Of a stretch of DNA of 64,000 nt, positions 22,348-34,810 are shown one piece after another. The DNA comes from Poa pratensis (lineage: Eukaryota; Streptophyta; Magnoliopsida; Poales; Poaceae): contig CAMZMU010000075.1 in assembly GCA_947311845.1 (NCBI GenBank), positions 19,815,366 through 19,879,365 on the forward strand, read 5' to 3'. A program made the translations under genes and the position numbers. Position 1 is the first letter of the stretch, and every line of letters starts with the position of its first letter. Below the pieces are notes generated by a model. The model did not search any database. It saw nothing but the letters and a program-made list of their open reading frames with translations, and was not told where the DNA came from.

Positions 22348-25300
22348 CACTAGAGTACCAATTAATCTAGTTTACAACTTGGTAAAAGCTTAACACCTAT
22401 AGCAATATGGTGCATGCTTATCTCGTGGAAGAGGTATTTAGTCAACAAATCTCCCACAATGAGATCTGTATGTGCTTTGCAACACTTCTATGTCACCTAG
22501 TTTGACATCATCCCGTATCATATGATAAAGGTGAAATATATGTTTGCCGATGGAGTGAGACTCAAAATTTCGCGTAGCATGGGCTTAATAGTCTAGAGAC
22601 CTATTAAGGGAAACCACGCATGCTCTGGAAAACAGCTCAGTCCAATCACACTTGCTACTTCTGAAGTAGCCATATATTCCTATACCTATGTAGATTATGC
22701 GACAGTGCATTCATATGCAACTTCGCAAGCTAACCCTGTCTTTCTTCAAAACAAAGTACTTCTCCATATGAGATTTCTAGTCATATGGGTCAGTGTCATA
22801 ACTTGCATCATCGTAACTCTTTTACGGCAAGTTGTCTTTACACTCTTACCCTATACCAGAAAACATCTCTTTAGTTCTCTTTTAGACACTGAAGGATACA
22901 CTTAACGTTTATTCATGATCCATCCAGGATCACTCTAGAACCCGTTCTTCAACCAAAAACTTGGGTCACGTCAAGTCGAGCTTTCAGTTGACAGAATCTA
23001 TGGCTAAGGCATAGAGGATGTCGGACATCCTTTTCTTTCAATAACTATCGCTGAAATGCCAAGATAATCTTAATATTTTACCCGTCATACAAGTGAGAAC
23101 TTTTCTTCGCTTGTTCTATTCTGAAACATTTCAGAATCTTAACCTAGGAAAATATTCCGACCTAATGTTATTAAGCCCCTTTATGATCTATACAAATTAT
23201 AGATTTAAAGCTTAATACTCTTAACTTCATTCATAGAAAATTTAATCACTTAAATAATTATTATACTTTACTAGAGGATCTGTATCATTCTCAATATGTC
23301 ATTACATATAAAGTTTGGAATAACACTCAGCTCCCACTTAAATACGCCATCCGTATATAAGACCAGGGAATTTCTTTTAGCTCCCACTCAAATATGCCAT
23401 TCACATATAAGATCCAGAAAAGCTACTTAGCTCCCACTCACTTCGTTGTAAATGCAGGTTTCTTCAACTATTTTGGACGACTCCAAAATCCTTTGATCTC
23501 ATTATCAAAGTGAAGATTCCAGCTCCGATATGCTTGCTTCAGCCCATGAATGGACAACTGAAGTTTGCATACGTGTCTAGCATCCTTAGGATCAACAAAA
23601 CCTACTTGTTGTACCGATTACAACTCTTCCTTAATGTTGTCATTAGGGAACACGATTTCTTTATCCATCCATCAATTTCTCAATTGAAAATAATTGCTAG
23701 AACAATCCTAAACAGACTTAGGCATCGCCACTTGAGACAAAATCTCATTGTGGTCAACTTTTGAATTTGTCGAAACTGTTTTACGACAAATCGATCCTTA
23801 TAGACGGTTGCCTTTCCGTCAGTGTCTATTTTGTCATAAAATTCCATTTACTCTCAACGGCCTGGAGCCCATCAAGAAGATTTACCCAAGTCTTTACTTG
23901 GTAATCGTACATGGATTTTATCTCGGATTATATATGGCTCATAGCCATTTTTCGGACTTAGGTCTACCATCACTTCTTTGTAGTTCGTAGGTTTGTCATG
24001 TTCTATTAACATGATGTTCATAACAAGATTGTCATACCACATAGTGCGGAACACATTCTCATATGCCTACGACCTTAGTATGAGCTCAGAGCATCATGAT
24101 CATTATCATCAGCTTCCTTCCAGTTGTGGAGGACGGTACCGGAACGTTTTCCGTTGCGCCACTCTGATGTCTGGAGAGAAAGTTCATTAACTTCGTCTTG
24201 CTCTACTCTCTTTCCCACTTATGCCCTTTTACAAGAAACTATTTCTTGATCAAGGTATGTTCCAGCAACAATTTGCCTTTGTCATGAGAAATGTATCCAA
24301 CTGATTTCTTAGATACTTTACAAAGATGAATTTATCCGTTTTAGGTTTGATCACATCAAAACACTAAAATATCAAAACGACAATCTAGGCTAAAAGCCAT
24401 GCCATCACTCATATGGTATTGCCTCCACGGATTTAGATGGTTTCCTTATTATCTAACGTGAATGTTTTGTTTCTACCATATGACTTCAATGATTACAATA
24501 ATTCGATAAGAGATTTTATTTACCACACACTATCCAATAGAGTGTGATTACGACGTCCTAACACACCATAACATTGTGGTGTTCCATGCGGCGTAATTTG
24601 TGGAACTCTTTTCACAAGTCTTCAATGATATGCCAAACTCATAACTCAAATCCTTGTTTCCTCGATCTGTATCGCAGGAATTTGATTTTCTTGTTAAGTT
24701 TATTTTTCTACTTCACTCCGAACTTGTTTAATATCAAACTTTTCAGACCAGCATTTCATCAAGTGGATATGCCCATATCTACTCAAATCATTGGTGAAGT
24801 TTACAAAATAATGATTTCCACTACACGTTGAAATACTTCATTGATTCACACACATCGATATGTATGATTCTCAACAAGTTAGATGCCCGTTTCCAGAAAC
24901 GGTGTCTTAGTTATTTTGCAAGTGTCAAAAGATCAAATCTAAGACTTGGAGATCCATCTGAATGGAGCTTCTTAATGCATATAACATTGACATGACTTAA
25001 AACGTTAGTGCCACAATAATGTGGTGTCATTATTAAGTTTGTATCCTTTGGCATTAATGTTATAAATGTGGAGCTACTACCATCTAGATTCAAATAACAA
25101 CATTCCATTCATAATCGGTGTATGATCATTAAAGATATCACTCATAAATGTAGGACAACGATTTGTCACTAACAAATATGAATAATTGTCTCGCTAGAGG
25201 CAAGACACACTTATAATGATCATGCTAACAAGCGATCAAATGGAATTTGTTCAAATCAAATTAATCCAAATGGTAGACAGAGAGAGTGTCTATGGCCATC

Positions 25301-27083
25301 ACAACATATTCACAACATATTGCCTGCCATTCAACACACATTGTCTCCTCATCCTTCCAAGCTACTCAAGCAGAAAATCTTGTTTTCATAAAACATGACT
25401 AGTATCAAAGCTTAGTCACTGCTGCAAGTACTTGTTTAGGTAAAACATTCATAACTTGTATCATATATATACACCATCATCATTGATGACTTCCCGGTGA
25501 TTCGTTTCATCTTCTTGATTCTTCAACGTAATCAAGAATTCATGAAGGTGAATGATTCCCCTTGCATGACATAGTCTATGACAAAACATTTGCATCTGGC
25601 AACATTTTCTGTCATCCAGTGATCGAGCTGAGCGAGGCGTCTCAATGTCATCAAGTATGACCAATGTCATCAAGTATGACTAGTATCATCAAGTATGACC
25701 AATGTCATCAAGTATGACTGCCACGTGCTCCTTTAATGCGAGTGTTCTCTTCCATCTTGGTTGAGAAGAAAACCTGATTTACGGTGGATACAGATCATCG
25801 TCTCAGCGACCATTCCAAATGTTCGCGATCTGTCAACACGCACCCACAGTTCATTCTCTATGGCAGAGATCATAGCATACACTGGACTATGATGGAATTA
25901 TCCGCACAAAACTTGATAATCCAAATTATCCTTTTGTTTAGCGGAATCTCCGGGTCTATCTCCTATCGGGTTTTGTATCAAATAGAGCTAATGGTTTAAA
26001 CAAGGAGTATCCTCAAGCTACGGTATAAAAATATGAAGTTTGGACCCAACCTTTTAAGTTTCTCAATCGCAGGAAAGCACCTAAGTTTAAAAGGTCTATC
26101 AAACAGTTATTATCTACAAAGGTTTTGCAAAACATAAAGACTTTGTTCATAATAAAATATGGGTTCAAGTTTTAATAAATAAAACTACTAGAACTCCCAC
26201 TCAAGACGATTATCCCTCGCATCGTCTTAGTGATTACACTACCCCCATCCATTACACTACCCCCATCGATCAGGCAGATAGCATAACTTCAAAGGTAGAC
26301 ATCGTATATCGATCACATCACCGCATATGACTCGTGCTTAACCTTTCAGTACTTGTGTTCCGAGGCCATGTCTGTACATGCTAGGCTCGCCATATCGTAC
26401 ACCCACTGTATGCGAACGAAGAGACGAGTGTAACCGCAATGCGGCGTACCCCGTAACGTAGAACTTTATTGGTGGTGCACGACAGAGGGAGAACACTATT
26501 ATCGGAATTTTGGGAGGGATCATCTTATATTACTATCGCCGTGTAGCTAATATATAGACATACACAATATAAGATGCACACAATATACATACCATCTAAA
26601 ATGAAATGTAATGCGACATGATATGGTCTCCTTCGCGTCGACAGTTTATAAATAATTTAATAAACCTACCGTGACCATATCACATTGCTCCTGTAAAATA
26701 AAGTTATACGCTTTCTACTTTATCTTTTGCAGATTTTACGTGGCTGCTAGGGCTTTCGCACAAGAGCCGTTTCTTACCTATGAATACAACCACAACAGCG
26801 ATAAGACAATTGTCTCTATTACACCCCTTTCGGGGCCCTCCATTCCAAATGCTATATCAACTATTGTAGGAGCGACAGACACCTGCCAGCCACATATACG
26901 GTACAAGCCGCATGTCAAGTGTGGAACCAGTCTCGCGTAAGAGTACGCGTAAAGTCGGTTCGGGCCGCTTCATCGAACAATACCGCGACATGAACAAGTA
27001 CACGCGAGAGGGTAACAAATGTAGATTCGATGCCCACATTCAACATGTGTTCTAACCGTACAGATATATCTACGCATAGACCG
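22348..27083 (-). pseudogene. Decayed Copia gag-pol interior
   Basis: There is no long reading frame on the minus strand. Recognisable remnants are an integrase segment at about 24605-24525 (a GTPQ-YGV-RRNHTLLD pattern, the relic of the QQNG-ERRNRTLLD box) and a reverse-transcriptase segment at about 23560-23515 (PIHGLKQAYRSWNL). Their order, integrase before RT on the minus strand, fits Copia. The interior is far more damaged than the LTRs. Confidence 0.7.
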
Positions 27084-27095
27084 GCTCTGATACCA
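27084..27095 (-). other. Primer binding site, tRNA-iMet type
   Basis: Minus strand TGGTATCAGAGC, complementary to the 3' end of initiator tRNA-Met, one base inside the 5' LTR. Confidence 0.9.
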
Positions 27096-27096
27096 C

Positions 27097-28715
27097 TGAA
27101 GGGATCGTAGACAGAAAACAAATTTTTTCCTACCGACGATAACATTAAACTAGCCAAGATCTATACTATGCAGATATACTAATACGGAGGAGATCAGAAT
27201 ACATACCCTTGTAGACCGGAAGCGGGATTACGTTCCCGCACAAACGTTGTCGATGGAGATGACGGCGCCGACCTCAGGGTCGTGTAGTGGAAGAAGACAA
27301 CTCCCAGCACCAAACAATGGTGCCTCGAGGTTCCACACACGTACGGTGTGGATGACGACCTCCGGCTCCAGATCTAGCAGAGCAGCGGAAGTGGAAGAGT
27401 GGATCTAGCAGCACGGCGGTGTGCGTATAGTAGAGAGACTTCTCTCCCTGTACGCAGCTCCAGAAACGGAACCACGCTCAAGGTAGGAGAGAAGAAGGAG
27501 GAATTGGTGTATTTTCAAAGGCATGGGGCACTCCTATATAAAGGAGGAGGAGGGAGGCCAACCTCCTTGGCTCCCCCATGTGGAACTAAACCCCACATGG
27601 GGTGCGCCGGCCAAGGGAGGCAGCCGGCAACCAAGGTGGGCCCCATTCGGCCCACCCTAGGTCGTCTAGGCCCTCCCCCATTTCCCAAATGGGGTTTTTC
27701 CCCTAAGGCCCATTTATGATTTAATGCCTTTAAAATTCGAATTAAATTAAATAAAAAATTTATTTAATTACTAATAACACTTATTAATATTAAATACATA
27801 TTATTTAATTCATTCGGACCCCGAAACATATTTCGTTGCCCTCCGATTTCCATCGGACATGTCCGGAACATTTTCGGAGTCTCCGGTTTCTTTTCTCTCT
27901 AAATCCAATCTAATCGTCACCCACCCTTAAGTGTAACCCCACGGTTCGGGATCACTCCAGACATGATCGAGACACGTTCTCCGATCAATGACTATCAGCG
28001 GGATCTGGATACCCATGATAGCCGATGTGCGTCCACGAATGTCTTTTATCGTTTGAACCTTTAGACGTCCAGTCTCATCCTCTTGCCTAGCGATACTTAG
28101 ATTGTCCGAGCGTCGTTCTCCGGTATCACGATTACCGAGCATGACCTCGTCATCGACAAATCTATCTTGACTCGTCTGTGATATTACATCCCCGTGACCT
28201 AGTCACATGCTTGCAAGCTCATTGATGTAATCTCACCGAGTGGGCCCAGAGTATCTATCCTGCTATGTGGATTGGCAATTCCCGCTCTTGATCACTCGCT
28301 TCTACTGCTTCCTTCCGATACCTGAAAGTGTCACCTTTATTGTCACGCTATATAAGACATGCCGTTTGATGCGACCAGCCACACCTTCCAGAAGCAGAGA
28401 TTTGATATGATCTCACGGTCAAAGGTATGAACACTACGTTTCTATATTTTGGGTATGTCAATCAAATCATTCACCCAATGATATGACTCAGTTGTCAACC
28501 GACGTGATTGTCCATGATCAGGAAACCTTGATCATCTGTTACCCAATGAACTAGTTTATATAGAGGCTACTAGGGACCTGGTTGTTTACATACCACACGT
28601 GTATTAATGTTTCCGCTTAACACAGTTATAGCATGGTATTAAAACGTATTATGAACAATTGAGATATGACAAATAAAATCACTTTATTAATTGGCTCTAG
28701 GGCATATCTCCAACA
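27097..28715 (-). repeat. Copia 5' LTR (1619 bp)
   Basis: The partner of 20700-22335. A 12-bp stretch at about 27845-27856 and a region near 27705 differ from the left copy. Most of the rest is identical by eye, including the TATA-like box on the minus strand at about 27534-27546. Confidence 0.9.
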
Positions 28716-29289
28716 GTACGACGTTTTACGTCCGATAACTATACGACGCCTTCAGCGTATCGTGCTAATTATTCCTGCTCCGTGATCCAAGGTCCAGCCC
28801 AGCCGAAAACCCGTATTACCCTGCCCTAAACCCATCAAAACTTGCCCACGATTCCACCTCTTCCCTCCATAACTTTTCACGCCTTCCTCCTCTTCCCTCC
28901 AAAGCACGACGGCTCATCTTCAGATCTCTTCCCTGCTCATCTGCAAATCCTTCTCACTCGCCTGTGAGCTGCACCACTGCAAAGAAGTTTAATTAGAGAA
29001 GGGCAAAGAATCAGGTGTGACAACATTACGAGGTGCGTATCTTTTACATTGTTGGGATCAATCTGTTGCATACCATCCTCTTCATGAGTTCTTCCCTGCT
29101 GATATACAAATCTGTCCCTTTCGCATGTAATCTGCACCATTAGAGAGAGGGCAAACAATCAGTACCAACCAACAATCAAAGGTGTGTATTTTTTTGCCTT
29201 GTTTGCTTCAAATTTGTTCCAAATTATTTCTTTCTCGTTGGGTGTATGCTCACTGATCTGTTCTTATTATTGGCAATTTTACGCAGGTG
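28716..29289 (+). promoter_or_regulatory. Promoter and leader of the FAR1-like pseudogene
   Basis: Sequence from the Copia element to the ATG. A pyrimidine-rich leader (28850-28960) holds an imperfect duplication of about 150-170 bp: the CTTCCCTGCTCATCTGC, CTGCACCA and GGGCAAAGAATCAG landmarks recur as CTTCCCTGCTGATATAC, CTGCACCA and GGGCAAACAATCAG. A likely leader intron ends at TTTTACGCAG just before the ATG at 29290. The Copia insertion at 28715 has displaced any further upstream promoter. Confidence 0.5.
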
Positions 29290-29424
29290 ATGGAGTCAAA
29301 TTTAACTCCGGATGAAGTGGCAGAACAGAACATTAAATTTGACGAGGATTTTGAAGATGTTTTCAGTGTGGAGCAGATTGCAGATCCGTTGGATGACCAA
29401 CAGTAGAACCGATCTTGATGTTGG

Positions 29425-29830
29425 AACCTAAGAAGGGACTCATGTTTGATAGCTAGGATTATGCTGTTAGGTTCTACAAAGGTTTTTGCAAAAAAGAAGG
29501 GATTTGGTGTAGTAAGAAGAACCGCTAGATATGATGACGACAACTTAATTATTTTACCCTTGCTTGCAGTAGACAAGGGAAGGCTTAGTACTCATCAAAG
29601 AACACAGTTAAACCTAATCCTTCGACAAGGATGCAATGTCCAGCTAAGAGTAATTTCTCTCGTCGCGGAGATAAGTTTTGCATTACTTTTGTTACAATTG
29701 ACCACAATCATCCAATAAGTCCAAGCAAAGCCAGATTTCTAAGGTGTCATAAGAAACTTGACTTGCATGCCAAAAGAACACTAGAATTGAATGATCAAGC
29801 AGGAATCCATATGACCAAGAATTTGGTTCT
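29425..29830 (+). pseudogene. FAR1 DNA-binding domain remnant
   Basis: EPKKGLMFDS, then DYAVRFYKG, GFGVVRRTARYDDD, RMQCPAKSNFSRRGDKFCITFVTIDHNHP and SKARFLRCHKKLDLHAKRTLELNDQAG can be read across three frames. This is the WRKY-GCM1-type zinc-binding fold of the family: the Cys of MQCPAK and the HNH of DHNHP are present, while the first Cys region is altered. Confidence 0.8.
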
Positions 29831-29840
29831 CTTGTTATGC

Positions 29841-29897
29841 AGATCAAAGAAGTGCCTTCTAGGTATATATTGCATCGATGGAGAAAGGATTTTAAGC
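29841..29897 (+). repeat. 57-bp ectopic copy of the SWIM-downstream segment
   Basis: This segment matches 30801-30857 at all but about two positions and at exactly 960 bp spacing. It encodes IKEVPSRYILHRWRKDFK, which belongs after the SWIM finger. Here it sits between the DNA-binding domain and the transposase domain, at the junction where about 150 residues are missing. Confidence 0.85.
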
Positions 29898-29907
29898 TGA
29901 CCAAGAA

Positions 29908-30640
29908 TCAGTTCTGTTAGGTTGTGGTCTTTTATCTAATGAAGATACTGATACTTTTATCTGGTTATTTAAATCATGGCTATGTTGTACGTCAAACAAC
30001 CCACCAAATGCTATAATCACTGACCAGTGCAAAGCAATGCAGAATGCTATTGAAGAAGTTTTCCCTCTGGCTCGTCATAGATGGTGTATTTGGCATATCA
30101 TGAAGAAGATTCCTGAAAAGCTTAGTGGGTATGAAAAGTATGAGAATACCAAATATACACTGTCAAATGTGGTGTATGATTCCTTGACCAAACATGACTT
30201 TGATGAAGCTTGGCTGCGTATGATAGAGAAATATGATCTTCAGGACAATGAATGGTTTTGTGGATTATACGCTGAGAAAAATCTATGGGTACCGGCATAT
30301 GTGAAAGATAATTTTTGGGCAGGAATGTCTTCAACACAAAGGAGTGAGAGTGTGAATGCTTTTTTGATGGCTATGTCCATGCTAGAACAACTATGAAGCA
30401 ATTTGCGGAGCAATACGAAAATGCATTACGAGACAAGGTAGAGAAAGAAAACAAGGTTGATTCTAAGTCATTCCAAGAGGTAATTCGATGCATTACTCAC
30501 TATGACTTCGAGAGGCAATTTCAGTCCACATATACCAATGCAAAGTTTCAAGAGTTTCAAGAACAGTTGAGAGGTAAAATATATTGCTATCCAACTTTGC
30601 TGGACAAAGAAGGGTCACTTTTAGATAGGACCGCAAGATT
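29908..30640 (+). pseudogene. FAR1-type MULE transposase domain remnant
   Basis: LLGCGLLSNEDTDTFIWLF, NNPPNAIITDQCKAMQNAI, ARHRWCIWHIMKKIPEKL, and DNEWFCGLY-WVPAYVKDNFWAGM-TQRSESVNAF are all readable. They cover the second acidic motif (ITDQ) and the CxxH-like RHRWCIWH block. The first catalytic region (FDTTY) lies in the missing part. One frame change occurs near 30365 (NAF to DGYVHA). Confidence 0.85.
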
Positions 30641-31073
30641 TTTTATGAAGGAGAGGATGGAGAAATTAAAGAGAAATGGGTTATTTCAGAGTTTACTATC
30701 TTGATCAACCAAGAGGAATGTGATGTGTAGTGTGTTTGTAGATTATTTGAATTTTGAGGCATCTTATGTAGCCACATCCTTTCTGTTCTTGCTCTCATGG
30801 AGATCAAAGGAGTGCCTTCTAGGTATATATTGCAGCGATGGAGAAAGGATTTTAAGCGCAAACACACATTTATTAAATGCTCCTATGATGATATGCTGAA
30901 TACCCAGTTGTGCAACGTTATGATAAATTGTGCAAGCGTTCTCGTGAACTGGCAGAAAATGGGGCTGAGTCAGATGCATTGTATGATTTGGTGATGGATG
31001 AATTCAATGATTACAAATAAAGATTGATAAGTATCGTAGTAGCCATGAAATTCTGGAGGAGGATGCTTGTTGG

Positions 31074-32645
31074 CGTGAATCATACGTTCGTTGGGAGACC
31101 CCAAGAGGAAGGTATGATGCAGTTCAGCAGCAAGTTTTTCATCAGAAAGAAACCAAGGTTATCGAACCAGTAGGAGCAGCAACTCTTTAGAAGGTTGTTG
31201 GTGGCTCGCGCGGCGCAACACGATCACCAACGTGGAATCTGCACACAACACAATCAAACTACTTTGCCCCAACGATACAGTGAGGTTGTCAATCTCACCG
31301 GCTTGCTGAAAACAAAGGATTAAACGTATGGTGTGGAAAATGAGTATTAAATTGCAGAGAATAAAAAAGGAACAGTTTGCAGTTTGTGGTGGTTTAATCA
31401 GTGTAAAAGAATGGACCGGTGTCCACAGTTCACTAGTGGTGTCTCTCCATAAAAGATAACTAACATGTTGGGTGAACAAATTACAGCTGGGCAATTGACA
31501 AATAGTGAGCGCATGACAATGCATATATATGACATGATGATTACTATGATATTTAATTGGGCATTACAACATAATACATAGACCGTCATCCAACAGCGTC
31601 TATGACTAATAATCCACCGCCGGGTTGTCATCCGAGTTCCCCGTTGGTATTAAGTTGCAAGCAACGATAATTGCATTAAGTAAAGTGCGTAATGTAAACA
31701 AACACATATGACCGTGGACATAGCATTGTTAGGGTAATCCCTAGTGACAACAGCACATCCGCAACCTTAGAAGTTGCTGTCACTCTCCCAGATTACCGGA
31801 GGCATGAACCCACTATCTAGCATAAATACTCTCTCTTGGAGTTACAAGCATCTACTTGACAAAACATCTACGAGTAACGAAAGCATGCAAGATCTTAAAT
31901 AACATAGGGCATAGATTGATAATCAACTTGACATAGTTTTCAATATTCATCGGATCCCAGCAAACACAACATGTAGCATTACAATAATATGATCTTGATC
32001 ATGTAGGGCAGCTCACAAGATCTAAACATGATGGCACAAATTGGAGAGACAACCATCTAGCTACTGCTATGGACCCGTAGTCCAAGGATGAACTACTCAC
32101 GCATCACTCCGGAGGCAGGCATGGCGATGTAGAAGCCTCCGGTGATGATTCCCCTCTCCGGCAGGTGCCGGGAAGAGGTTCTGGACCCTCCCGAGCTAGG
32201 GTTGACGGCGTCGGCGTCTCTGGAACTTTTCGTGGATATTGGCTCAGGCACTTAGGGTTTTCGCGTCGGGGGAATAAGTAGGCGAAAGGGAGGCGGCTGA
32301 CGACCCCCGAGGGGCCCACACCACCCTAGGGCGCGCCAGGGGGTGGCCCGCGCCCTAGGCGGTGGGGCCCTCCTGGCTCTCCCTGTGCTGCTGCCTTTGG
32401 TCCGTCAGGTGTTTCTGGTAAAATAGGGATCCCCGTGAAGTTTCGTCCAATTCCGAGAATATTTCCAGACTACTTTTCTGGAATACAAAAACAGCAGAAA
32501 ACAGGAACTGGCACTTCGGCATCTTGTTAATAGGTTAGTCCCAAAAAATGTATAAAAGTGATATAAAGTAGATGCAAAACATGTAGCAATTGGTATAAAA
32601 CAAGCATGGAACATCAAAAATTATAGATACGTTTGAGACGTATCA
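31074..32645 (-). mobile_element. Solo LTR of the Gypsy family also at 33236 and 56933
   Basis: A single 1572-bp LTR. It begins TGCTTGTTGG on the plus strand (minus strand ends CA) and ends GACGTATCA (minus strand starts TGATACGTC). The exact duplication GAGGA flanks it (31069-31073 and 32646-32650). Removing one copy rejoins the FAR1-like frame EILEEDPTSK. No primer site or internal DNA is present, so two LTRs recombined and deleted the body. Confidence 0.92.
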
Positions 32646-32888
32646 GAGGATCCTACTTCTAAACATGAAGGTACAATGTTAAACAAAGAAAAAGTTGTGC
32701 TCAACCCAATCCCTGTTCGTAGTGTAGGTCGTCCTCCCTCAAAGAGAAAGGAATCTAAAGTAGATCAAGTTATCAAACGATTGAGAGCAAAGAAGCAGCA
32801 TTTACCAAAAAGTACAAATGGAGTGTCAAGTCAAAAAGGGAGACATGTATCTAAATTTATAGTCTTTTTTAAGGAATTTCTTTCTTAG
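32646..32888 (+). pseudogene. FAR1-like C-terminal segment after the solo LTR
   Basis: It continues the frame interrupted at 31073: EDPTSKHEGTMLNKEKVVLNP, then VRSVGRPPSKRKESKVDQVIKRLRAKK. This Lys/Arg-rich tail with GRPP (AT-hook-like) is usual at the C-terminus of FAR1-related proteins. Confidence 0.75.
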
Positions 32889-33230
32889 TGTTATTTCCTT
32901 GCTGAAGTGTGAGCACTACCTTATTGCAGAAAGGCAGCAGAAAAACAAAAAGGGCAAAAAAGTAATCCTCTGCCTACATAGCAAACCGAGGTAATATATA
33001 ATTAAGCCGTAGTTAATATATTATTTCAGCCTATTGCCTTATCACAAGGTTTTTTCTTTAGGAAAATACATATAGTGAAGGACGTGATGCTGGAAGTGTT
33101 TGTTTCTTTCCAATGAGTTTCAGGTATTTAGTTTGAGCAGAGCTGCACTTACAATATTATACTAGAATTATTAATAGAATTGACAATCAAGACTGCTACT
33201 TGTTCTTGTTCCAGAACTCCAAACAAGTGA

Positions 33231-33235
33231 ACCTG
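33231..33235. repeat. Target-site duplication ACCTG, left
   Basis: ACCTG here and at 39872-39876 flank the Gypsy element exactly. Confidence 0.9.
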
Positions 33236-34810
33236 CGATTGCGTGGATCACACGTTCGTTGGGAGACCCCAAGAGGAAGGTATGATGCAGTGTAGCAGCA
33301 GTTTTCCTCAGTATGAAACCAAGGTTTAATCGAACCAGTAGGAGCAAGAAATCACTTCTGAAGGTTGTCAGTGGCGCGCTGACGTGGAACCTGCACACAA
33401 CACAATCAAACTACTTTGCCCCAACGAAACAGTGAGGTTGTCAATCTCACCGGCTTGCTGAAAACAAAGGATTAAACGTATGGTGTGGAAAACAGTAGTA
33501 AATTGCAGAGAATGAAAAGGAACAATGTTTGCAGTTGGTTGTATTATCAGTGTAAAAGAATGGACCGGGGTCCACAGTTCACTAGTGGTGTCTCTCCATA
33601 AAAGATAACTAACATGCTGGGTGAACAAATTACAGCTGGGCAATTGACAAAATATTGAGCGCATGACAATGCATATATATGACATGATGATTACTATGAT
33701 ATTCATGTGGGCATTACGACAAAATACATAGACCGTTATCCAACAGCGTCTATGACTAATAATCCACCGCCAGGTTGTCATCCGAGTTCCCCGTTGGTAT
33801 TAAGTTGCAAGCAACGGATAATTGCATTAAGTAATGTGCGTAATGTAAACAAATGCATTAGACCTAACGGCGCACCCTTAAGCTAAGCATCGGTTATTTT
33901 ATCCCTAGTGGCAACAGCACATCCACAATCTTAGAAGTTATTGTCACTCTCCCAGATTACCGGAGGCATGAACCCACTATCTAGCATAAATACTCACTCT
34001 TGGAGTTACAAGCATCTACTTGGCCAAAGCATCTACTAGTAACGGAAAGCATGCAAGATCATAAATAACATATAAGATAGATTGATAATCAACTTGACAT
34101 AGTATTCAATATTCATCGGATCCCAGCAAACACAACATGTAGCATTACAATAAGATGATCTTGATCATGATAGGCAGCTCACAAGATCTAAACATGATAG
34201 CATAAAGTGGAGAGACAACCATCTAGCTACTGCCATGGACCCGTAGTCCAAGGATGAACTACTCACGCATCACTCCGGAGGCAGGCATGGTGATGTAGAG
34301 CCCTCCGGTGATGATTCCCCTCTCCGGCAGGGTGCCGGGAAGAGCTTCTGAACCCTCCCGAGCTAGGGTTGACGGCGGCGGCGTCTCTGGAACTTTTCGT
34401 GGATAATGGCTCGGGTATTTAGGGTTTTCGCGTCGGGAGAATAAATAGGCGAAAGGGCGGCGGCTGGAGAGCCGTGGGCCCACACCACCCCACGGCGCGG
34501 CAGGGGGGCCCGCGCGGCCCCATGGTGTGGCTGCCACGTGGCTCCCCTCCGTCTCTCCTCTGGACTCCGTGTTCGTGTTGGAAAAATAGGAGGTTCTGTC
34601 CAAGTTTCGTCCAATTCCGAGAATATTTCCAGACTAGCTTTTCTGGAATACAAAAACAGCAGAAAACAGGAACTGGCACTGTGGCATCTTGTTAATAGGT
34701 TAGTCCCAGAAAATGCATAAAAATGCTATGAAGTGTATATAAAACATGTAACAATTGGTATAATATCAACATGGAACATCAGAAATTATAGATACGTTTG
34801 AGACGTATCA
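33236..34810 (-). repeat. Gypsy 3' LTR
   Basis: Minus strand starts TGATACGTCTCAAACG (34810). The other end reads CGATTGCGTGG on the plus strand, with C in place of the T seen in the partner. It matches 38312-39871 and the split LTR at 56933-63972. Confidence 0.95.

Larger units (their letters stand above)
20700..28715 (-). mobile_element. Complete Copia LTR retrotransposon, Angela/BARE/WIS-like, decayed pol
   Basis: Two direct LTRs (20700-22335 and 27097-28715) are flanked by an exact 5-bp target duplication GTACG (20695-20699 and 28716-28720). On the minus strand the LTR starts TGTTGGAGATATGCCC and ends TTCA. A primer site complementary to tRNA-iMet (TGGTATCAGAGC, 27084-27095) follows the 5' LTR one base away. 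The internal 4.76 kb has no long reading frame. Damaged Copia integrase and RT motifs can still be read. The LTR head matches my memory of the Angela/BARE/WIS group; the exact family is not established. Confidence 0.9.

Noticed and set aside
24500..24620. A functional integrase on the minus strand of the 20700-28715 element
   Set aside because: Only motif remnants survive, with stops and substitutions; no frame is long enough.
27084..27095. tRNA gene fragment
   Set aside because: The 12-nt match to tRNA-iMet is the retrotransposon primer site next to an LTR; no cloverleaf surrounds it.
33368..33781. ORFs repeated at 31398, 33368, 38620 and 57066
   Set aside because: The same LTR region in four copies, with no protein similarity.
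34259..34695. ORFs repeated at 32104, 34259, 39325 and 63427
   Set aside because: All are at the same place in four copies of one Gypsy LTR, so they are not genes.
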